This document shows, one piece after another, positions 48,034 through 57,125 of a stretch of DNA of 64,000 nt (within the stretch, counting starts at the first letter, position 1; the number at the start of each line of letters is the position of its first letter). Origin of the DNA: Streptomyces sp. SID13031 (GTDB lineage Bacteria; Actinomycetota; Actinomycetes; Propionibacteriales; Kribbellaceae); the NCBI RefSeq assembly GCF_010548305.1, contig NZ_JAAGLV010000004.1, positions 248,001 to 312,000 on the forward strand. The letters run 5' to 3'. Both the position numbers and the translations under genes were made by a program. The notes below the pieces were generated by a model, which saw only the letters and a list, made by a program, of their open reading frames with translations, did no database searches and was not told the origin of the DNA.

Positions 48034-51001
48034 GCAAGTAGCCAGTCGCCTCCTGGATCGCCATCGCTTCGGCAGCGTGGCCGGCGGTGGGTTCCAAGGC
48101 GGCCAGGAGGAGCAGCGCGCGGCAGACGAGGATGCGATGGCCGAGCAGGCGGGCGGATGACAACGCCTGCTTGGCCAGCTCCGCGGCTCGCTCCGGTTGC
48201 CCTCTGCCCTTGTCGGCCTCGGCCAGTCCGAGGATCGACTCGGCGACCGTCGCCGGGTGCTCGTTGCTCCGGGCGATGCCACCGGCGGCCTGGTGGTAGC
48301 GAGCGGCGTCGTTCCAGTGGCCCCGGCGGCTGCAGATCGTTCCCAGCGCGTTCAGGGCGGCCGCCTCATGCCACGGCTGTCCGTTCCCGTGGCTGCGCGT
48401 CAGTGCTCGTCTGGCCCAGCTCTCGGCTTCCTCCAGGTAGCCCAGATCCGCGTAGAGCAAGGCCGCCTCGTACTGCAGGGGCAGTGACTCGTCCTCGGAG
48501 TGCACGGCCTCGCTGAGGTCCGCCTCTGCTCGCTCCAGGTTCCCCAGCAGCCGGTAGGCGACGCCGCGGTTGAACAGGGCCAAGGTCCTGGTGCGGTTGT
48601 CGGGTGCGATCTCGGTCGCCTCGCCCGCAGCGGCCAGAGCAGCGTCCAGGTCGCCCAGATTGCATTGCGCATTGCTGAGGCTGTTCAGTGCGTTGACCAA
48701 AGCTCCAGGGCGGTCGAACTGCCGCAACCCGGTGACCCCACGGCTCAACAGCTCTGCGGCTTTCAGGGACTCGCCCAGGTCGTCATAGGACATCCCCAGG
48801 TTGCACAGCAGCGCCGAGTAGCCGAGGCCGAACCCTGCCCGCGCATAGAGCTCGGCAGCCTGGTTCGCCAGCTGGATGGCCGCAGTGTTGTCGCCACTGA
48901 CGAACTGCAGTGCTCCAAGGCTGTGCAGCATCGCCCCTTGCCCACCCAGATCGTTGGTCGACCTGGCGGCGGCCATCCCGGCCAGTACGGTCGCCCGCCA
49001 GGCATCGACCCGATGGTTGAGCGTCAGGTACTGGCGGAGGATGTCGGCCAGTTGCCAGGCGACCGGCGCAGGCCCGCGCTCGGCAGCACGCTTGATCATC
49101 GCGACCAGGCCGTGCTCCTCCTGCTCGAGCCAGGTCTGCGCCTCGTCTGCGCTCGCGAACACCTGATGACCGAGCTGGGGAGTCAGCCGAACAGCCGGGA
49201 GATAGTCGAAGCGAGTGGCGGCATCCGTGGTCGACAGGTACCACTCACACAGCCGGAGCCAGGCCGACTCCGCTTGAGGCTCCACCTCGGCACGCTGCTC
49301 GGAGTACAGGCGGATGAGGTCGTGCATGCAGTACCGGTCGGCTTGGCGGACCAGCAGGTTTGCACTGACCAGGCTGTCCAGTAGTGCAATCGCCTGCTGT
49401 GGACCTGTGCCGAGTAGTGCGGCAACGGTCGGGGCAGTCACGTCCGGGCCGGGCACTAGCCCCAGCAGGGCGAACAGTCGTCGCGAGTCGGGCAGCAGTC
49501 CCTCGTACGAGCGGGCGAAGGCTCCCTCGACGGCTGTGTCAGGCTCCCCGGCTACTGCGAGTGCTACCAACCTGTTGCTGCCCCGAAGCTCTTCGGCGTA
49601 CGCAGCGATCGAGTCATTCGAGCGCAGAGCCAGGTGGCCGGCAGCGATCCGCAATGCGAGCGGCAGACAGCCACACAACCTGGCCAGCTCTTCTGCTGCC
49701 GGCAGCTCTCGATCGACTCTCGCCGAGCCGACCACAGCTCGCAGTAGCTCTACGGCCTCAGCCAACTCCAGTACTGCGACCGCGGTCCCCAATGCGCTGT
49801 CGAGAACACTCAACCCAGCAAGCTCGTTCCGGCTCGTCACCAGTACTGCGCTGTTGCGCGACCCCGGCAATAGCGGCCGGACCTGCTGCGAATCCTTGGC
49901 GTCATCCAGCAGGATCAGCACCTGCTTGTCAGCGAGCAATGAGCGCAACCGCGCCGAGAGAGTGTCGGCATCACCCGTCAGCACCTCAGCGCCGGCCAAC
50001 TCGAGCAGGGTGCGCAGTACCTCCAGCGGATCCCGCTCGGAGTCGCCGGCGCCATCCAGCCGCACGTACCACTGACCGTCGGGGTACCGGCTCTGCAACC
50101 GATACGCCACTCGCACAGCCAGAGCGGTCTTGCCGGCGCCCGGCGGCCCACTGATGGTGGCCACCGGTACTGCGGCCGGGCTGGTCAACCGGGCCACGAT
50201 CGCATCGACCTCGTCCTGCCGCCCGACGAAGTCGCCGAGGTCGAGAGGCAGCTGCCGATGTACCCGCCACTCGGGCGGCGCCGCAGGAGCCGCATCCTGC
50301 TGCCCGGACAGTACGGTGAGGTGGACGCGGCGGATCTCCTCACCGGGGTCGACGCCGAGCTGTTCCCGCAGTAGTTCGGCCACCTCGTGGTACGCCGCCA
50401 ACGCGTCGCCCTGCCGAGCCGAGTTGTGCAAGGCAAGCATCAGCTGGGCCCAGAACCGTTCCCAGAGCGGGTACTGCTTCGTCAGCGCAGTCAGTTCCGG
50501 TACCAGCTCGGCATGCTCGCGCAGCGCGAGCCGTGCGTCGATCAGCTGCTCGGTGACGCGGAGCCACTCCTCTTGCAGCACGGATCGCTCGTCGCGGACC
50601 ACTGGGTAGTCGAGCGCTCCGGTCAGCGGCTCACCTCGCCAGAGCCGCAGTGCTGCGGTCAGGTCGTCGGTTGCCTCCGATGCGGCCAGCCGGCGGAACT
50701 GTCGGAGGTCCAACTGGTTGTCCTCGACGTCGAGGCGGTAGCCGCCGATGACAGTCTGCAGGCCCGCATCCGGTCCCAGGACGGCGCGCAGCCTCGACAC
50801 AGCCGTGTGCAGCGCGCGCTGCGGCTGGGCCGGGGGCTCGCCGCCCCACAGCCAGAGCACCAACTCCGAGAACGTGACCGTCTGGTTGGCGCTGACCAGT
50901 AGAGCGGCCAGCAGCGTCCGTAGCCGGGGTGCCCCGATCGGCACCTCCGTCCCGTCGTCAAGGACCGCGATGGGACCCAGTAGACGGAAGGTGGGACTCA
51001 T
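47990..51001 (-). CDS. SARP/AfsR-type regulator (OmpR HTH-BTAD-NB-ARC-TPR)
   Basis: 1003 residues. Residues 1-95 are an OmpR-like DNA-binding domain (FRLLGPIAVLDDGTEVPIGAPRLRTLLAALLVSANQ). Residues 96-245 are the bacterial transcriptional activation domain (LREQLGVDPGEEIRRVH). About 270-560 is an NB-ARC ATPase with P-loop GPPGAGKTA near 287 and LILLDDAKDSQQVRPLLPG, and about 680-960 holds tetratricopeptide repeats. AfsR-type proteins activate secondary-metabolite genes; none is visible here, so it may be a global or distant regulator. It starts within the last 44 bases of the ArsR-type gene upstream. Confidence 0.92.
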   Translation of the reverse strand: MSPTFRLLGPIAVLDDGTEVPIGAPRLRTLLAALLVSANQTVTFSELVLWLWGGEPPAQPQRALHTAVSRLRAVLGPDAGLQTVIGGYRLDVEDNQLDLRQFRRLAASEATDDLTAALRLWRGEPLTGALDYPVVRDERSVLQEEWLRVTEQLIDARLALREHAELVPELTALTKQYPLWERFWAQLMLALHNSARQGDALAAYHEVAELLREQLGVDPGEEIRRVHLTVLSGQQDAAPAAPPEWRVHRQLPLDLGDFVGRQDEVDAIVARLTSPAAVPVATISGPPGAGKTALAVRVAYRLQSRYPDGQWYVRLDGAGDSERDPLEVLRTLLELAGAEVLTGDADTLSARLRSLLADKQVLILLDDAKDSQQVRPLLPGSRNSAVLVTSRNELAGLSVLDSALGTAVAVLELAEAVELLRAVVGSARVDRELPAAEELARLCGCLPLALRIAAGHLALRSNDSIAAYAEELRGSNRLVALAVAGEPDTAVEGAFARSYEGLLPDSRRLFALLGLVPGPDVTAPTVAALLGTGPQQAIALLDSLVSANLLVRQADRYCMHDLIRLYSEQRAEVEPQAESAWLRLCEWYLSTTDAATRFDYLPAVRLTPQLGHQVFASADEAQTWLEQEEHGLVAMIKRAAERGPAPVAWQLADILRQYLTLNHRVDAWRATVLAGMAAARSTNDLGGQGAMLHSLGALQFVSGDNTAAIQLANQAAELYARAGFGLGYSALLCNLGMSYDDLGESLKAAELLSRGVTGLRQFDRPGALVNALNSLSNAQCNLGDLDAALAAAGEATEIAPDNRTRTLALFNRGVAYRLLGNLERAEADLSEAVHSEDESLPLQYEAALLYADLGYLEEAESWARRALTRSHGNGQPWHEAAALNALGTICSRRGHWNDAARYHQAAGGIARSNEHPATVAESILGLAEADKGRGQPERAAELAKQALSSARLLGHRILVCRALLLLAALEPTAGHAAEAMAIQEATGYLPSSTAPAGAVPPRP

Positions 51002-52001
51002 GCAATTCAGTGTCCCCCGACCAGGGGTCCGTGCCGTCCAACAGCGCTTGCCCGAGCGTCGTGGCCTGGTGGATCACCGACTTCCCCTGGCGCTGCGACA
51101 CGATCAGCCCCGCGTCCCGTAGTACGGCGGTCTGGTGGCTCGCCGTCGCGAGGGTGATGTCGCACGAGCGAGCCAGCTGTGTGGTGGTCGAGCCTTCGAC
51201 GGTCAGCGACAGCACTGCGGCGCGCGTCCGGCCGACCAGAGCCGCCAGTCGCTCCTGGGTGTCGGCGCCCGACTTGTCCCGGTGCAGCAGCCCACTGGCG
51301 TGCCGGATCGGGAACACGAGCACCGGCGGCAGGTCGGCGTCCAACAGCTTGGTGGGCGCTTTCCAGCAGAAGTACGACGGTTGCAGCCGCAGACCGCGGC
51401 CCTTGAGCCGCAGCTCCTCGTCGGGGAAGGCAGCGATCTCCAGCACCTGCCCGCGCCAGCGCGCCTCCGGGTGGAGGCCGACCAGCATCGACGCGACGCC
51501 GGCATTGGTGAGCTGCTGCATCCGCTGGCGGTTGTCCAACTGCACGGCAGACCGCAGCGACGGCCAGTACTCCGCCAGCGCGGCGCGATGGTAGACGCGT
51601 ACGGAGTGGCCGAGCCGGTGGAGGGTCTCCGGCTGCGCCTCAGCGAGCTGGCGGACCCAGTTGGCCGCAGTACGCCGGGTGGACAGCTTGGAGAGGTCTG
51701 CGCGCAACCGCTGACGTGGTGTCGACAAGATGAGGTTGACCGCGTCGCCGAACTCGGCCGTTTTGGCGGTCGGCGTCAGGAAGTCGGGGGAGTAGCCCAC
51801 CGGCGGAGCCAGCGCGGTCAACGCGCCCACCGTCTCCCGTGGCAGTCTCCGGCGCAACCGTTGCCGCCAGGCGCCGTACGCCAGCGGGCCGTCCTCGACC
51901 TGCAGCATGTGCAGGCTGAGCAGGACCTCCCAGAGCGGGTCCGGCTCGGCCGCCAGTGTCGTCCGAGCCAGGTCCTCGGCGGTGAAATGAATCCGCAGCA
52001 T
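50958..52001 (-). CDS. ArsR-type HTH regulator with N-terminal DUF5937-like domain, paralogue 2
   Basis: 347 residues from the ATG at 51999-52001. It opens MLRIHFTAEDLARTTLAAEPDPLWEVLLSLHMLQ, nearly the same as the paralogue at 46091, and ends in a winged helix (GSTTTQLARSCDITLATASHQTAVLRDAGLIVSQRQ). It overlaps the SARP start by 44 bases, implying co-expression, and is divergent from the MaoC hydratase gene 197 bases away, a candidate target. The metal-binding cysteines of classical ArsR are not present, so a different signal is likely. Confidence 0.84.
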   Translation of the reverse strand: MLRIHFTAEDLARTTLAAEPDPLWEVLLSLHMLQVEDGPLAYGAWRQRLRRRLPRETVGALTALAPPVGYSPDFLTPTAKTAEFGDAVNLILSTPRQRLRADLSKLSTRRTAANWVRQLAEAQPETLHRLGHSVRVYHRAALAEYWPSLRSAVQLDNRQRMQQLTNAGVASMLVGLHPEARWRGQVLEIAAFPDEELRLKGRGLRLQPSYFCWKAPTKLLDADLPPVLVFPIRHASGLLHRDKSGADTQERLAALVGRTRAAVLSLTVEGSTTTQLARSCDITLATASHQTAVLRDAGLIVSQRQGKSVIHQATTLGQALLDGTDPWSGDTELHESHLPSTGSHRGP

Positions 52002-52197
52002 GCTGTCCTTCCCCAGTCCGGAGCTGTGCAGACCCCCAGGGAAACAGCTGCCCCTTACCGATCGCTCACCTGCGGGTGACGCATCTCTCGGGCGCCTGTG
52101 ACCCTGCTGAGAGGTATGCCACGCGGCGCGGTACTGCCGCTCGGGCCCCGGATTCGGCAGCATGGGCCTCGGGACGGGGTCACCGGAAGGAGCAGGG

Positions 52198-52704
52198 ATG
52201 CAGTTCGGTCGCAGTTACGAGGAATTCGAGGTCGGTGCGGTCTACAAGCACTGGCCCGGTAAGACGGTCACCGAGTCCGATGACCACCTGTTCTGCCTGC
52301 TCACGATGAACCACCACCCGCTGCACCTGGACGCCAACTACGCCGAGCAGACCACCCAGTTCGGCAAGAACGTTGTGGTCGGCAACTACATCTACTCGAT
52401 CCTGCTCGGGATGTCGGTACCGGACGTGAGCGGCAAGGCGATCGCCAACCTGGAGGTCGAGTCGCTGCGGCACATCGCGCCGACCTTCCACGGCGACACC
52501 ATCTACGGCGAGACCGTCGTCCTGGACAAGTGGGAGTCCAAGTCCAAGGACGACCGCGGCGTCGTCTACGTGGAGACCAAGGGCTACAAGCAGGACGGCA
52601 CCGTCGTCTGCCTGTTCAAGCGCAAGGTGATGGTCCCGAAGAACTCCTATCTCGAAGCGCGAGGCGGCGACCAGCCGGGCCGCCCCACGCCTCTCGAAGG
52701 CTGA
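52198..52704 (+). CDS. MaoC-family (R)-specific enoyl-CoA hydratase
   Basis: 168 residues from ATG 52198 (AAGGAG upstream). Hot-dog fold with the hydratase motif region FCLLTMNHHPLHLDANYAEQT, where Asp/His-type catalytic residues lie, then GNYIYSILLGMSVPDVSG and a C-terminal sheet (GVVYVETKGYKQDGTVVCLFKRKVMV). The protein group is commonly encoded next to CoA-ester lyase and acyl-CoA dehydrogenase genes in actinobacteria, which here lie 7-12 kb away. A mesaconyl-CoA hydratase role is possible but unproven. Its 3' end overlaps the convergent fucosidase gene by 89 bases. Confidence 0.87.
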   Translation: MQFGRSYEEFEVGAVYKHWPGKTVTESDDHLFCLLTMNHHPLHLDANYAEQTTQFGKNVVVGNYIYSILLGMSVPDVSGKAIANLEVESLRHIAPTFHGDTIYGETVVLDKWESKSKDDRGVVYVETKGYKQDGTVVCLFKRKVMVPKNSYLEARGGDQPGRPTPLEG

Positions 52705-53986
52705 CCAGGAAGAGTTCGATCACCGGCACCAGGACGTCGGGGCGCTGGGTCGGGAGCTCCAGGGTCAGGGTGCCGGGCGCGAGCCCACCCATCGTGGTGT
52801 TCTGTGCCGACTGCCCGGGGTCGGTGACAGTACGCCGTACCTCGGACGCGTCATGCAGGAACTGCGCATAGCGGACCTTGCCGGCCATTCCCGGCAGGTG
52901 GAGGTGCTGCATCGGCCAGGACAGGACGTGCAGGTAGAGCCGGTCACCACGTTGGGTGAAGCGGCAGTCCTGCGGTGGCTGGAGCTCGCTCGGACCCGCG
53001 CCGTGCACCGACCGGCTGTGCAGCCGGGTCCACCGGCCGATCTCGCTCAACGTGTCCAGTGCGCGCGGGTCGAACTCACCTCGCCCGGTCGGGCCGACGT
53101 TGAGCAGCAGGTTGCCGTCCTTGGAGACCGAGTCGATCAGCATCCGGACCAGCAGGTCCGGTGACTTCCAGTCCAGGTTGTCGCGGTCGTATCCCCAGCT
53201 CCCGTTCAGGGTCTGGCAGGCCTCCCAGACGACCGGCCTGCCGTCCCGCAGCATCGGGCCGCTCGGCTGGTACTGCTCCGGGGTGACGAAGTCGCCGGGG
53301 ATGTCGAGCCGGTCGTTGATCAGGATGCCCGGCTGCAACTCCCGGACCATCGCCATCAACTCCTCCGACCGCCAGTCGTCGCGGCCCTTGCCACTCGGCG
53401 TGCCGTCGTCGAACGGGCGGCCGGGGTAGGAGAAGTCGAACCACATGATGTCGATCTGGCCGTACCGGGTCAGCAGCTCACGAACCTGGGCGTGCAAGTA
53501 GTCGGCGTACACCTGGATGTCGCGTCCGGCCGACTTGGCCCGGGCTTCCAGATCGTCTCGCTGCGGGTGGTAGACATCGACCGGGAATTCCGGATGGTGC
53601 CAGTCGATCAGCGAGTGGTAGAAGCCGATTCCGAGCCCCTCGGCCCGGCAGGCTTCGACGAACGGGCCGACCAGGTCCTTACCCCAGGGCGTCCCGGCGA
53701 CGGTGTAGTCGCCCACCTCCGAGTCCCACAGACAGAAGCCTTCGTGATGCTTGGTGGTCAGTACCGCGTAGCGCATGCCCGCCTCGCGGGCGGCCCGGGC
53801 CCACGCGCGTGGGTCGTACAGGTCAGGCTCGAAGTGGTCGAAGTACGGCTGGTAGTCCTCGTCCGTGAGCCGCTCGCGGTTCTTCACCCACTCGTGCCGG
53901 GCGGGCAGCGAGTACAAGCCCCAATGGACGAAGAGGCCGAACCGCCAGTCCTTGAACCTGGCGACGGAGGGAGTCAGATCGGTCAT
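52616..53986 (-). CDS. GH29 alpha-L-fucosidase
   Basis: 456 residues from the ATG at 53984-53986. GH29 landmarks: RFKDWRFGLFVHWGLYSLPARHEW, LTTKHHEGFCLWDSEVGDYTV, GFYHSLIDWHHPEF, and the nucleophile Asp in QIDIMWFDFSYPGR. The C-terminal sheet domain ends near residue 425; the last ~30 residues are read from the antisense of maoC and look like a run-through tail. No signal peptide is visible, so it probably acts on imported fuco-oligosaccharides. It is the last gene of the ABC operon running from 57063. Confidence 0.92.
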   Translation of the reverse strand: MTDLTPSVARFKDWRFGLFVHWGLYSLPARHEWVKNRERLTDEDYQPYFDHFEPDLYDPRAWARAAREAGMRYAVLTTKHHEGFCLWDSEVGDYTVAGTPWGKDLVGPFVEACRAEGLGIGFYHSLIDWHHPEFPVDVYHPQRDDLEARAKSAGRDIQVYADYLHAQVRELLTRYGQIDIMWFDFSYPGRPFDDGTPSGKGRDDWRSEELMAMVRELQPGILINDRLDIPGDFVTPEQYQPSGPMLRDGRPVVWEACQTLNGSWGYDRDNLDWKSPDLLVRMLIDSVSKDGNLLLNVGPTGRGEFDPRALDTLSEIGRWTRLHSRSVHGAGPSELQPPQDCRFTQRGDRLYLHVLSWPMQHLHLPGMAGKVRYAQFLHDASEVRRTVTDPGQSAQNTTMGGLAPGTLTLELPTQRPDVLVPVIELFLVSLREAWGGPAGRRLALRDRSSSGPSPCA

Positions 53987-54018
53987 CGCAACAATCCCTG
54001 TTCTCTTGGATGGGGAGC

Positions 54019-54867
54019 TCAGCGGCCGCCGAGGCCGGTGACGAGCAGCCCGCGGACGAGGTGCTTCTGCAGCAGGATGACGAGCAGCACGGTCGGCAGC
54101 ATGGCCAGGATCGAGGCGGCCATCATCAGGTTCCACTGGGTGCCCTGCTGGCCGACGAACTGGGCCAGACCGAGTGGCACGGTGCCCTTCTGATCGACGC
54201 TGTTGGTGATGATCAACGGCCACAGGAAGCTGCCCCAGAAGCCGATGAAGGTGAAGACGGTCAGGACGGCGATGGCCGGCCTCGCCAGCGGCAACATGAT
54301 CCGCAGGAACGCCCCGAACGGGCCGCAGCCGTCCACCCGCGCGGCCTCCTCCAGTTCCTCGGGAACGGTGAGGAAGAACTGCCGGAGCAGGAAGGTGCCG
54401 AACGCGGTGAAGGCCCACGGGAAGATCAGCGCCCAGTAGCTGTCGACCCAGCCGAGGGCCTGCATCAGCCAGTACATCGGCACGATCAGCACCTCCTGCG
54501 GCACCATCAAGGTGCCGAGGAAGACCACGAACAGTTGCTCACGGCCCCTGAATCGCAGCCGGGCGAAGGCGTAGGCGGACAGGCTGGAGGCGACCACGAC
54601 CACCAGGGTCCCGATCACCGACACGAAGAGGCTGTTCAGGAAGTAGCGGCCGAACGGCGCGAACTGGAACGCGTCCACGTAGTTCTGCCAGCGCACCTCG
54701 GAGCCGATCAGGTCCGGCGTCGGGGTGAACACCTCGTCCGCCGGCTTGAGCGAGGTGGCGACGGCGTAGATGAGAGGCGCCAGGAAGGCCAGCGCGACGA
54801 TCACCAGCAGAGTGTGCGACACGCCGCCGCGGAGCTTGCGCGCGGTGGAGTTGGTGTCACGCGTCAT
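54019..54867 (-). CDS. Carbohydrate ABC transporter permease (MalG type)
   Basis: 282 residues with six membrane helices and the EAA loop EEAARVDGCGPFGAFLRIMLPLARP (about 190-215) that contacts the ATPase. The MalG-like C-terminus (LVRGLLVTGLGGR) is conserved. It pairs with the permease that overlaps its start by 11 bases. No ATPase gene is in the operon. Confidence 0.93.
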   Translation of the reverse strand: MTRDTNSTARKLRGGVSHTLLVIVALAFLAPLIYAVATSLKPADEVFTPTPDLIGSEVRWQNYVDAFQFAPFGRYFLNSLFVSVIGTLVVVVASSLSAYAFARLRFRGREQLFVVFLGTLMVPQEVLIVPMYWLMQALGWVDSYWALIFPWAFTAFGTFLLRQFFLTVPEELEEAARVDGCGPFGAFLRIMLPLARPAIAVLTVFTFIGFWGSFLWPLIITNSVDQKGTVPLGLAQFVGQQGTQWNLMMAASILAMLPTVLLVILLQKHLVRGLLVTGLGGR

Positions 54868-55792
54868 AGTGCACCCACCGCTTCTGGCCGATGAACTGGA
54901 TCGCGGTGATGCCCATGATGATGACGAACAGCACCCAGCCGGCCGCGGCGGCCAGCCCCATGTTGAGGAACTGCCAGCCCTGGTTGTAGACGTACATGAC
55001 CAGCGTCTGGGTGGACACGCCCGGCCCGCCTCCGGTGAGGATGAACGGTTGCGCGAACACCTGGAACGCGGTGATCAGGGTCAGCGTGGTGGCGAAGAAG
55101 ATCGACGGCGTGATCATCGGCCAGGTGATGTACCGGAAGCGTTGCAGCGGGCCCGCGCCGTCGATCGCCGCCGAGTCCAGCTGCGACTGCGGGACCTGGT
55201 CCAGGGCGGCCGAGAAGACCAGGAAGTTGTAGCCGAAGCCCTGCCAGACCGAGATCGCCACGATCGTCGGCATCGCCCAGCTGGTCGAGCCCAGGAAGTT
55301 GGGCGCGTCGACGCCGAACACGCTTTGCGCTCCGGAGTCGAACAGCCCGCCTGGCTGGAGCAGCAGCCGCCAGACCATCACGTTCGCCACCATCGGCGTC
55401 ATCACCGGGATGAAGAACAGCACCCGGAAGGCCTGCCGCCCCCAGACCCGCGGCCCCAGCCAGACGGCCAGCCCGAGCGAGACGATCACGTTGAGGGGGA
55501 CGTACAGCACCACGAACAGCGTGGTGTTGAAGATGACCTTGCGGAAGATCGGGTCGTTCAGCAGGTGGCTGAAGTTGTCGACGCCCAGAAAGGTGCGCTG
55601 GCCGAAGACCGGCCAGTCGAACAGGCTGATCCCGAGCGCCATCGCGGTCGGGAACAGTGTGAACAGGGCGAGCCCGGCAAGGCTCGGCCCGAGGAAGAGC
55701 CAGGCGTACCGGCCGTCCCGCCGCAGGCCGCGCGGCCGTCGCTCCGCCCGGGCGGTACCGGGCGGAGCGTCGGTGCTGGTCGCCGTGGCCAT
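54857..55792 (-). CDS. Carbohydrate ABC transporter permease (MalF type)
   Basis: 311 residues: a cytoplasmic N-terminal tail rich in Arg/Pro, then six membrane helices, starting RYAWLFLGPSLAGLALFTLFPTAMALGISLFDW. The EAA loop is QLDSAAIDGAGPLQRFRYITWPMITP, with typical FILTGGGPGVSTQTLVMYVYNQ after it. ATG overlaps the stop of the binding-protein gene by one base (TGATG), so translation is coupled. It forms the import channel with the downstream MalG-type subunit. Confidence 0.93.
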   Translation of the reverse strand: MATATSTDAPPGTARAERRPRGLRRDGRYAWLFLGPSLAGLALFTLFPTAMALGISLFDWPVFGQRTFLGVDNFSHLLNDPIFRKVIFNTTLFVVLYVPLNVIVSLGLAVWLGPRVWGRQAFRVLFFIPVMTPMVANVMVWRLLLQPGGLFDSGAQSVFGVDAPNFLGSTSWAMPTIVAISVWQGFGYNFLVFSAALDQVPQSQLDSAAIDGAGPLQRFRYITWPMITPSIFFATTLTLITAFQVFAQPFILTGGGPGVSTQTLVMYVYNQGWQFLNMGLAAAAGWVLFVIIMGITAIQFIGQKRWVHYDA

Positions 55793-57063
55793 CAGGACCC
55801 GGCGCCCGCCTGGTCCTGGACATTCTTCAGCACCTGATCGGCTGGCAGTTCACCGTTCAGCGCCTGTACCCCGAAGTCGTTGAGCAGGTCGGAGGCCTGG
55901 ACCCAGTTCTTGGAGGTGACCAGTGGGATCGAGTGCTGCGACGCGTACTCGATCGTCTCGCGGGCACCCTGCAGATCCGCGGCGGTGTACCAGGCGTCAT
56001 GGGCCGTGGGTCGCGACGGGTAGGCCCGGCCGGCCGCGGCCAGCTCGGTCAGCGGCTTCTGGCTGGTCATCGAGACGATCGCCTGGAACGCCGCGTCGGG
56101 GGTCTTGCAGGACCGGGAGATCCCGAAGCCCGAACCGGCCGTGTAGGTCTTCGAGCCGTCCGGTCCGGCCGGCACCGGCGCGATGCCGAGGCTGAACTTG
56201 CTCTTCTCCTTGAGATCGATCACGGACCACGGTCCGTCCAGCTTCATCGCCGCCTTGCCGGAGGTGAAATTGGTGGTCTCGAAGTCGGTGCCGCCGGCCG
56301 GGACGGCGGGGGCGATCTTGTCCTTCGTCACCAGGTCGACGTACTGCTGGTAGCCGTCGACGAACGACTGATCGGTGAGCGCGAGCTTGTTGTCCTTGAG
56401 CGGCTGGGCGCCGGTCGCCGTCAGCACCCAGGGCAGGAAGGCCAGGTCGCCGGGCGTGGTCACGAATCCGTACTTGCCGCCGGTGGTGAGTTTGGTCGCG
56501 GCCGCCTTGAACTCGGCCATCGTCCAGCCTGGCTTCGGCTCGGCGATCCCGGCGGCCTTGAACAGGTCGCGGTTGTAGAAGATCACCATCGGACCCGAGT
56601 CGTAGGGGATCGCGATCTGCTTCCCGCCGGACTTGAGGCCGTCCATGATCGGCTTGTCGAAATCCTCCGCCTTCAGGTTGTACTTCGCCATCAGATCGTC
56701 GAGCGGCAGCATCGCGTTCGCGTACGACGCCAGCCGCAGGCTCTGCATGCCGATGATGCACGGGGCCTTGCCGCTGGCCAGGGTGGTGCCGATCTTCGAC
56801 CAGTAGTTCTCCCAGCTCGCACCCTCGAGCTTGACGGTGATACCGGGGTGGTCGGCCTTGGCCTGGTCCGCGACCTTCTGCCAGGCTGCCTGGTCCGCGG
56901 TCCCGCCGATCCAGAACTGCCAGGTCAGGTCCGCCTGGTCCGCCGATCCCGACCCACCGCCGGCGTCGTCGTTGCCACCTCCGCACGCGGAGAGGACCAC
57001 CAGCGCCAGCGCAGTGACGACGGCCACCAGCCGACGTCGGGTCCGTACTCGTGTTCCGCTCAT
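55792..57063 (-). CDS. Sugar ABC transporter substrate-binding lipoprotein
   Basis: 423 residues from the ATG at 57061-57063. A lipoprotein signal (RRRLVAVVTALALVVLSACGGG, lipobox LSAC) is followed by a family 1 extracellular solute-binding domain (LTWQFWIGGTADQAAWQKVADQ, IAIPYDSGPMVIFYNRDLFKAAGI, KAAMKLDGPWSVIDL). It would deliver an oligosaccharide, perhaps fucosylated given the GH29 enzyme at the operon end. RBS GGAGG lies six bases before the start. The promoter at 57096-57125 carries a site that resembles the one before the GntR gene. Confidence 0.92.
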   Translation of the reverse strand: MSGTRVRTRRRLVAVVTALALVVLSACGGGNDDAGGGSGSADQADLTWQFWIGGTADQAAWQKVADQAKADHPGITVKLEGASWENYWSKIGTTLASGKAPCIIGMQSLRLASYANAMLPLDDLMAKYNLKAEDFDKPIMDGLKSGGKQIAIPYDSGPMVIFYNRDLFKAAGIAEPKPGWTMAEFKAAATKLTTGGKYGFVTTPGDLAFLPWVLTATGAQPLKDNKLALTDQSFVDGYQQYVDLVTKDKIAPAVPAGGTDFETTNFTSGKAAMKLDGPWSVIDLKEKSKFSLGIAPVPAGPDGSKTYTAGSGFGISRSCKTPDAAFQAIVSMTSQKPLTELAAAGRAYPSRPTAHDAWYTAADLQGARETIEYASQHSIPLVTSKNWVQASDLLNDFGVQALNGELPADQVLKNVQDQAGAGS

Positions 57064-57088
57064 CTTGACCTCCACGGCAGAGTTGATT

Positions 57089-57100
57089 CATCCGATCTAT
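57089..57100. promoter_or_regulatory. Probable GntR operator on the binding-protein promoter
   Basis: CATCCGATCTAT covers the downstream part of the -10 box and the predicted transcription start, a position that would block initiation. It matches CATCCGATGTAT at 57270-57281 in 11 of 12 bases. Confidence 0.55.
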
Positions 57101-57125
57101 AGGCCGCCATCCCGAGGTACGTCAA
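57096..57125 (-). promoter_or_regulatory. Promoter of the fucosidase ABC operon
   Basis: On the minus strand: -35 TTGACG (57120-57125), an 18-bp spacer, and -10 TATAGA (57096-57101), about 33 bases upstream of the binding-protein start. One of the best sigma-70-like matches in the window. Confidence 0.65.

Noticed and set aside
53987..54418. Upstream extension of the fucosidase frame
   Set aside because: It is an out-of-frame reading of the MalG-type permease; GH29 homology begins at the ATG at 53986.
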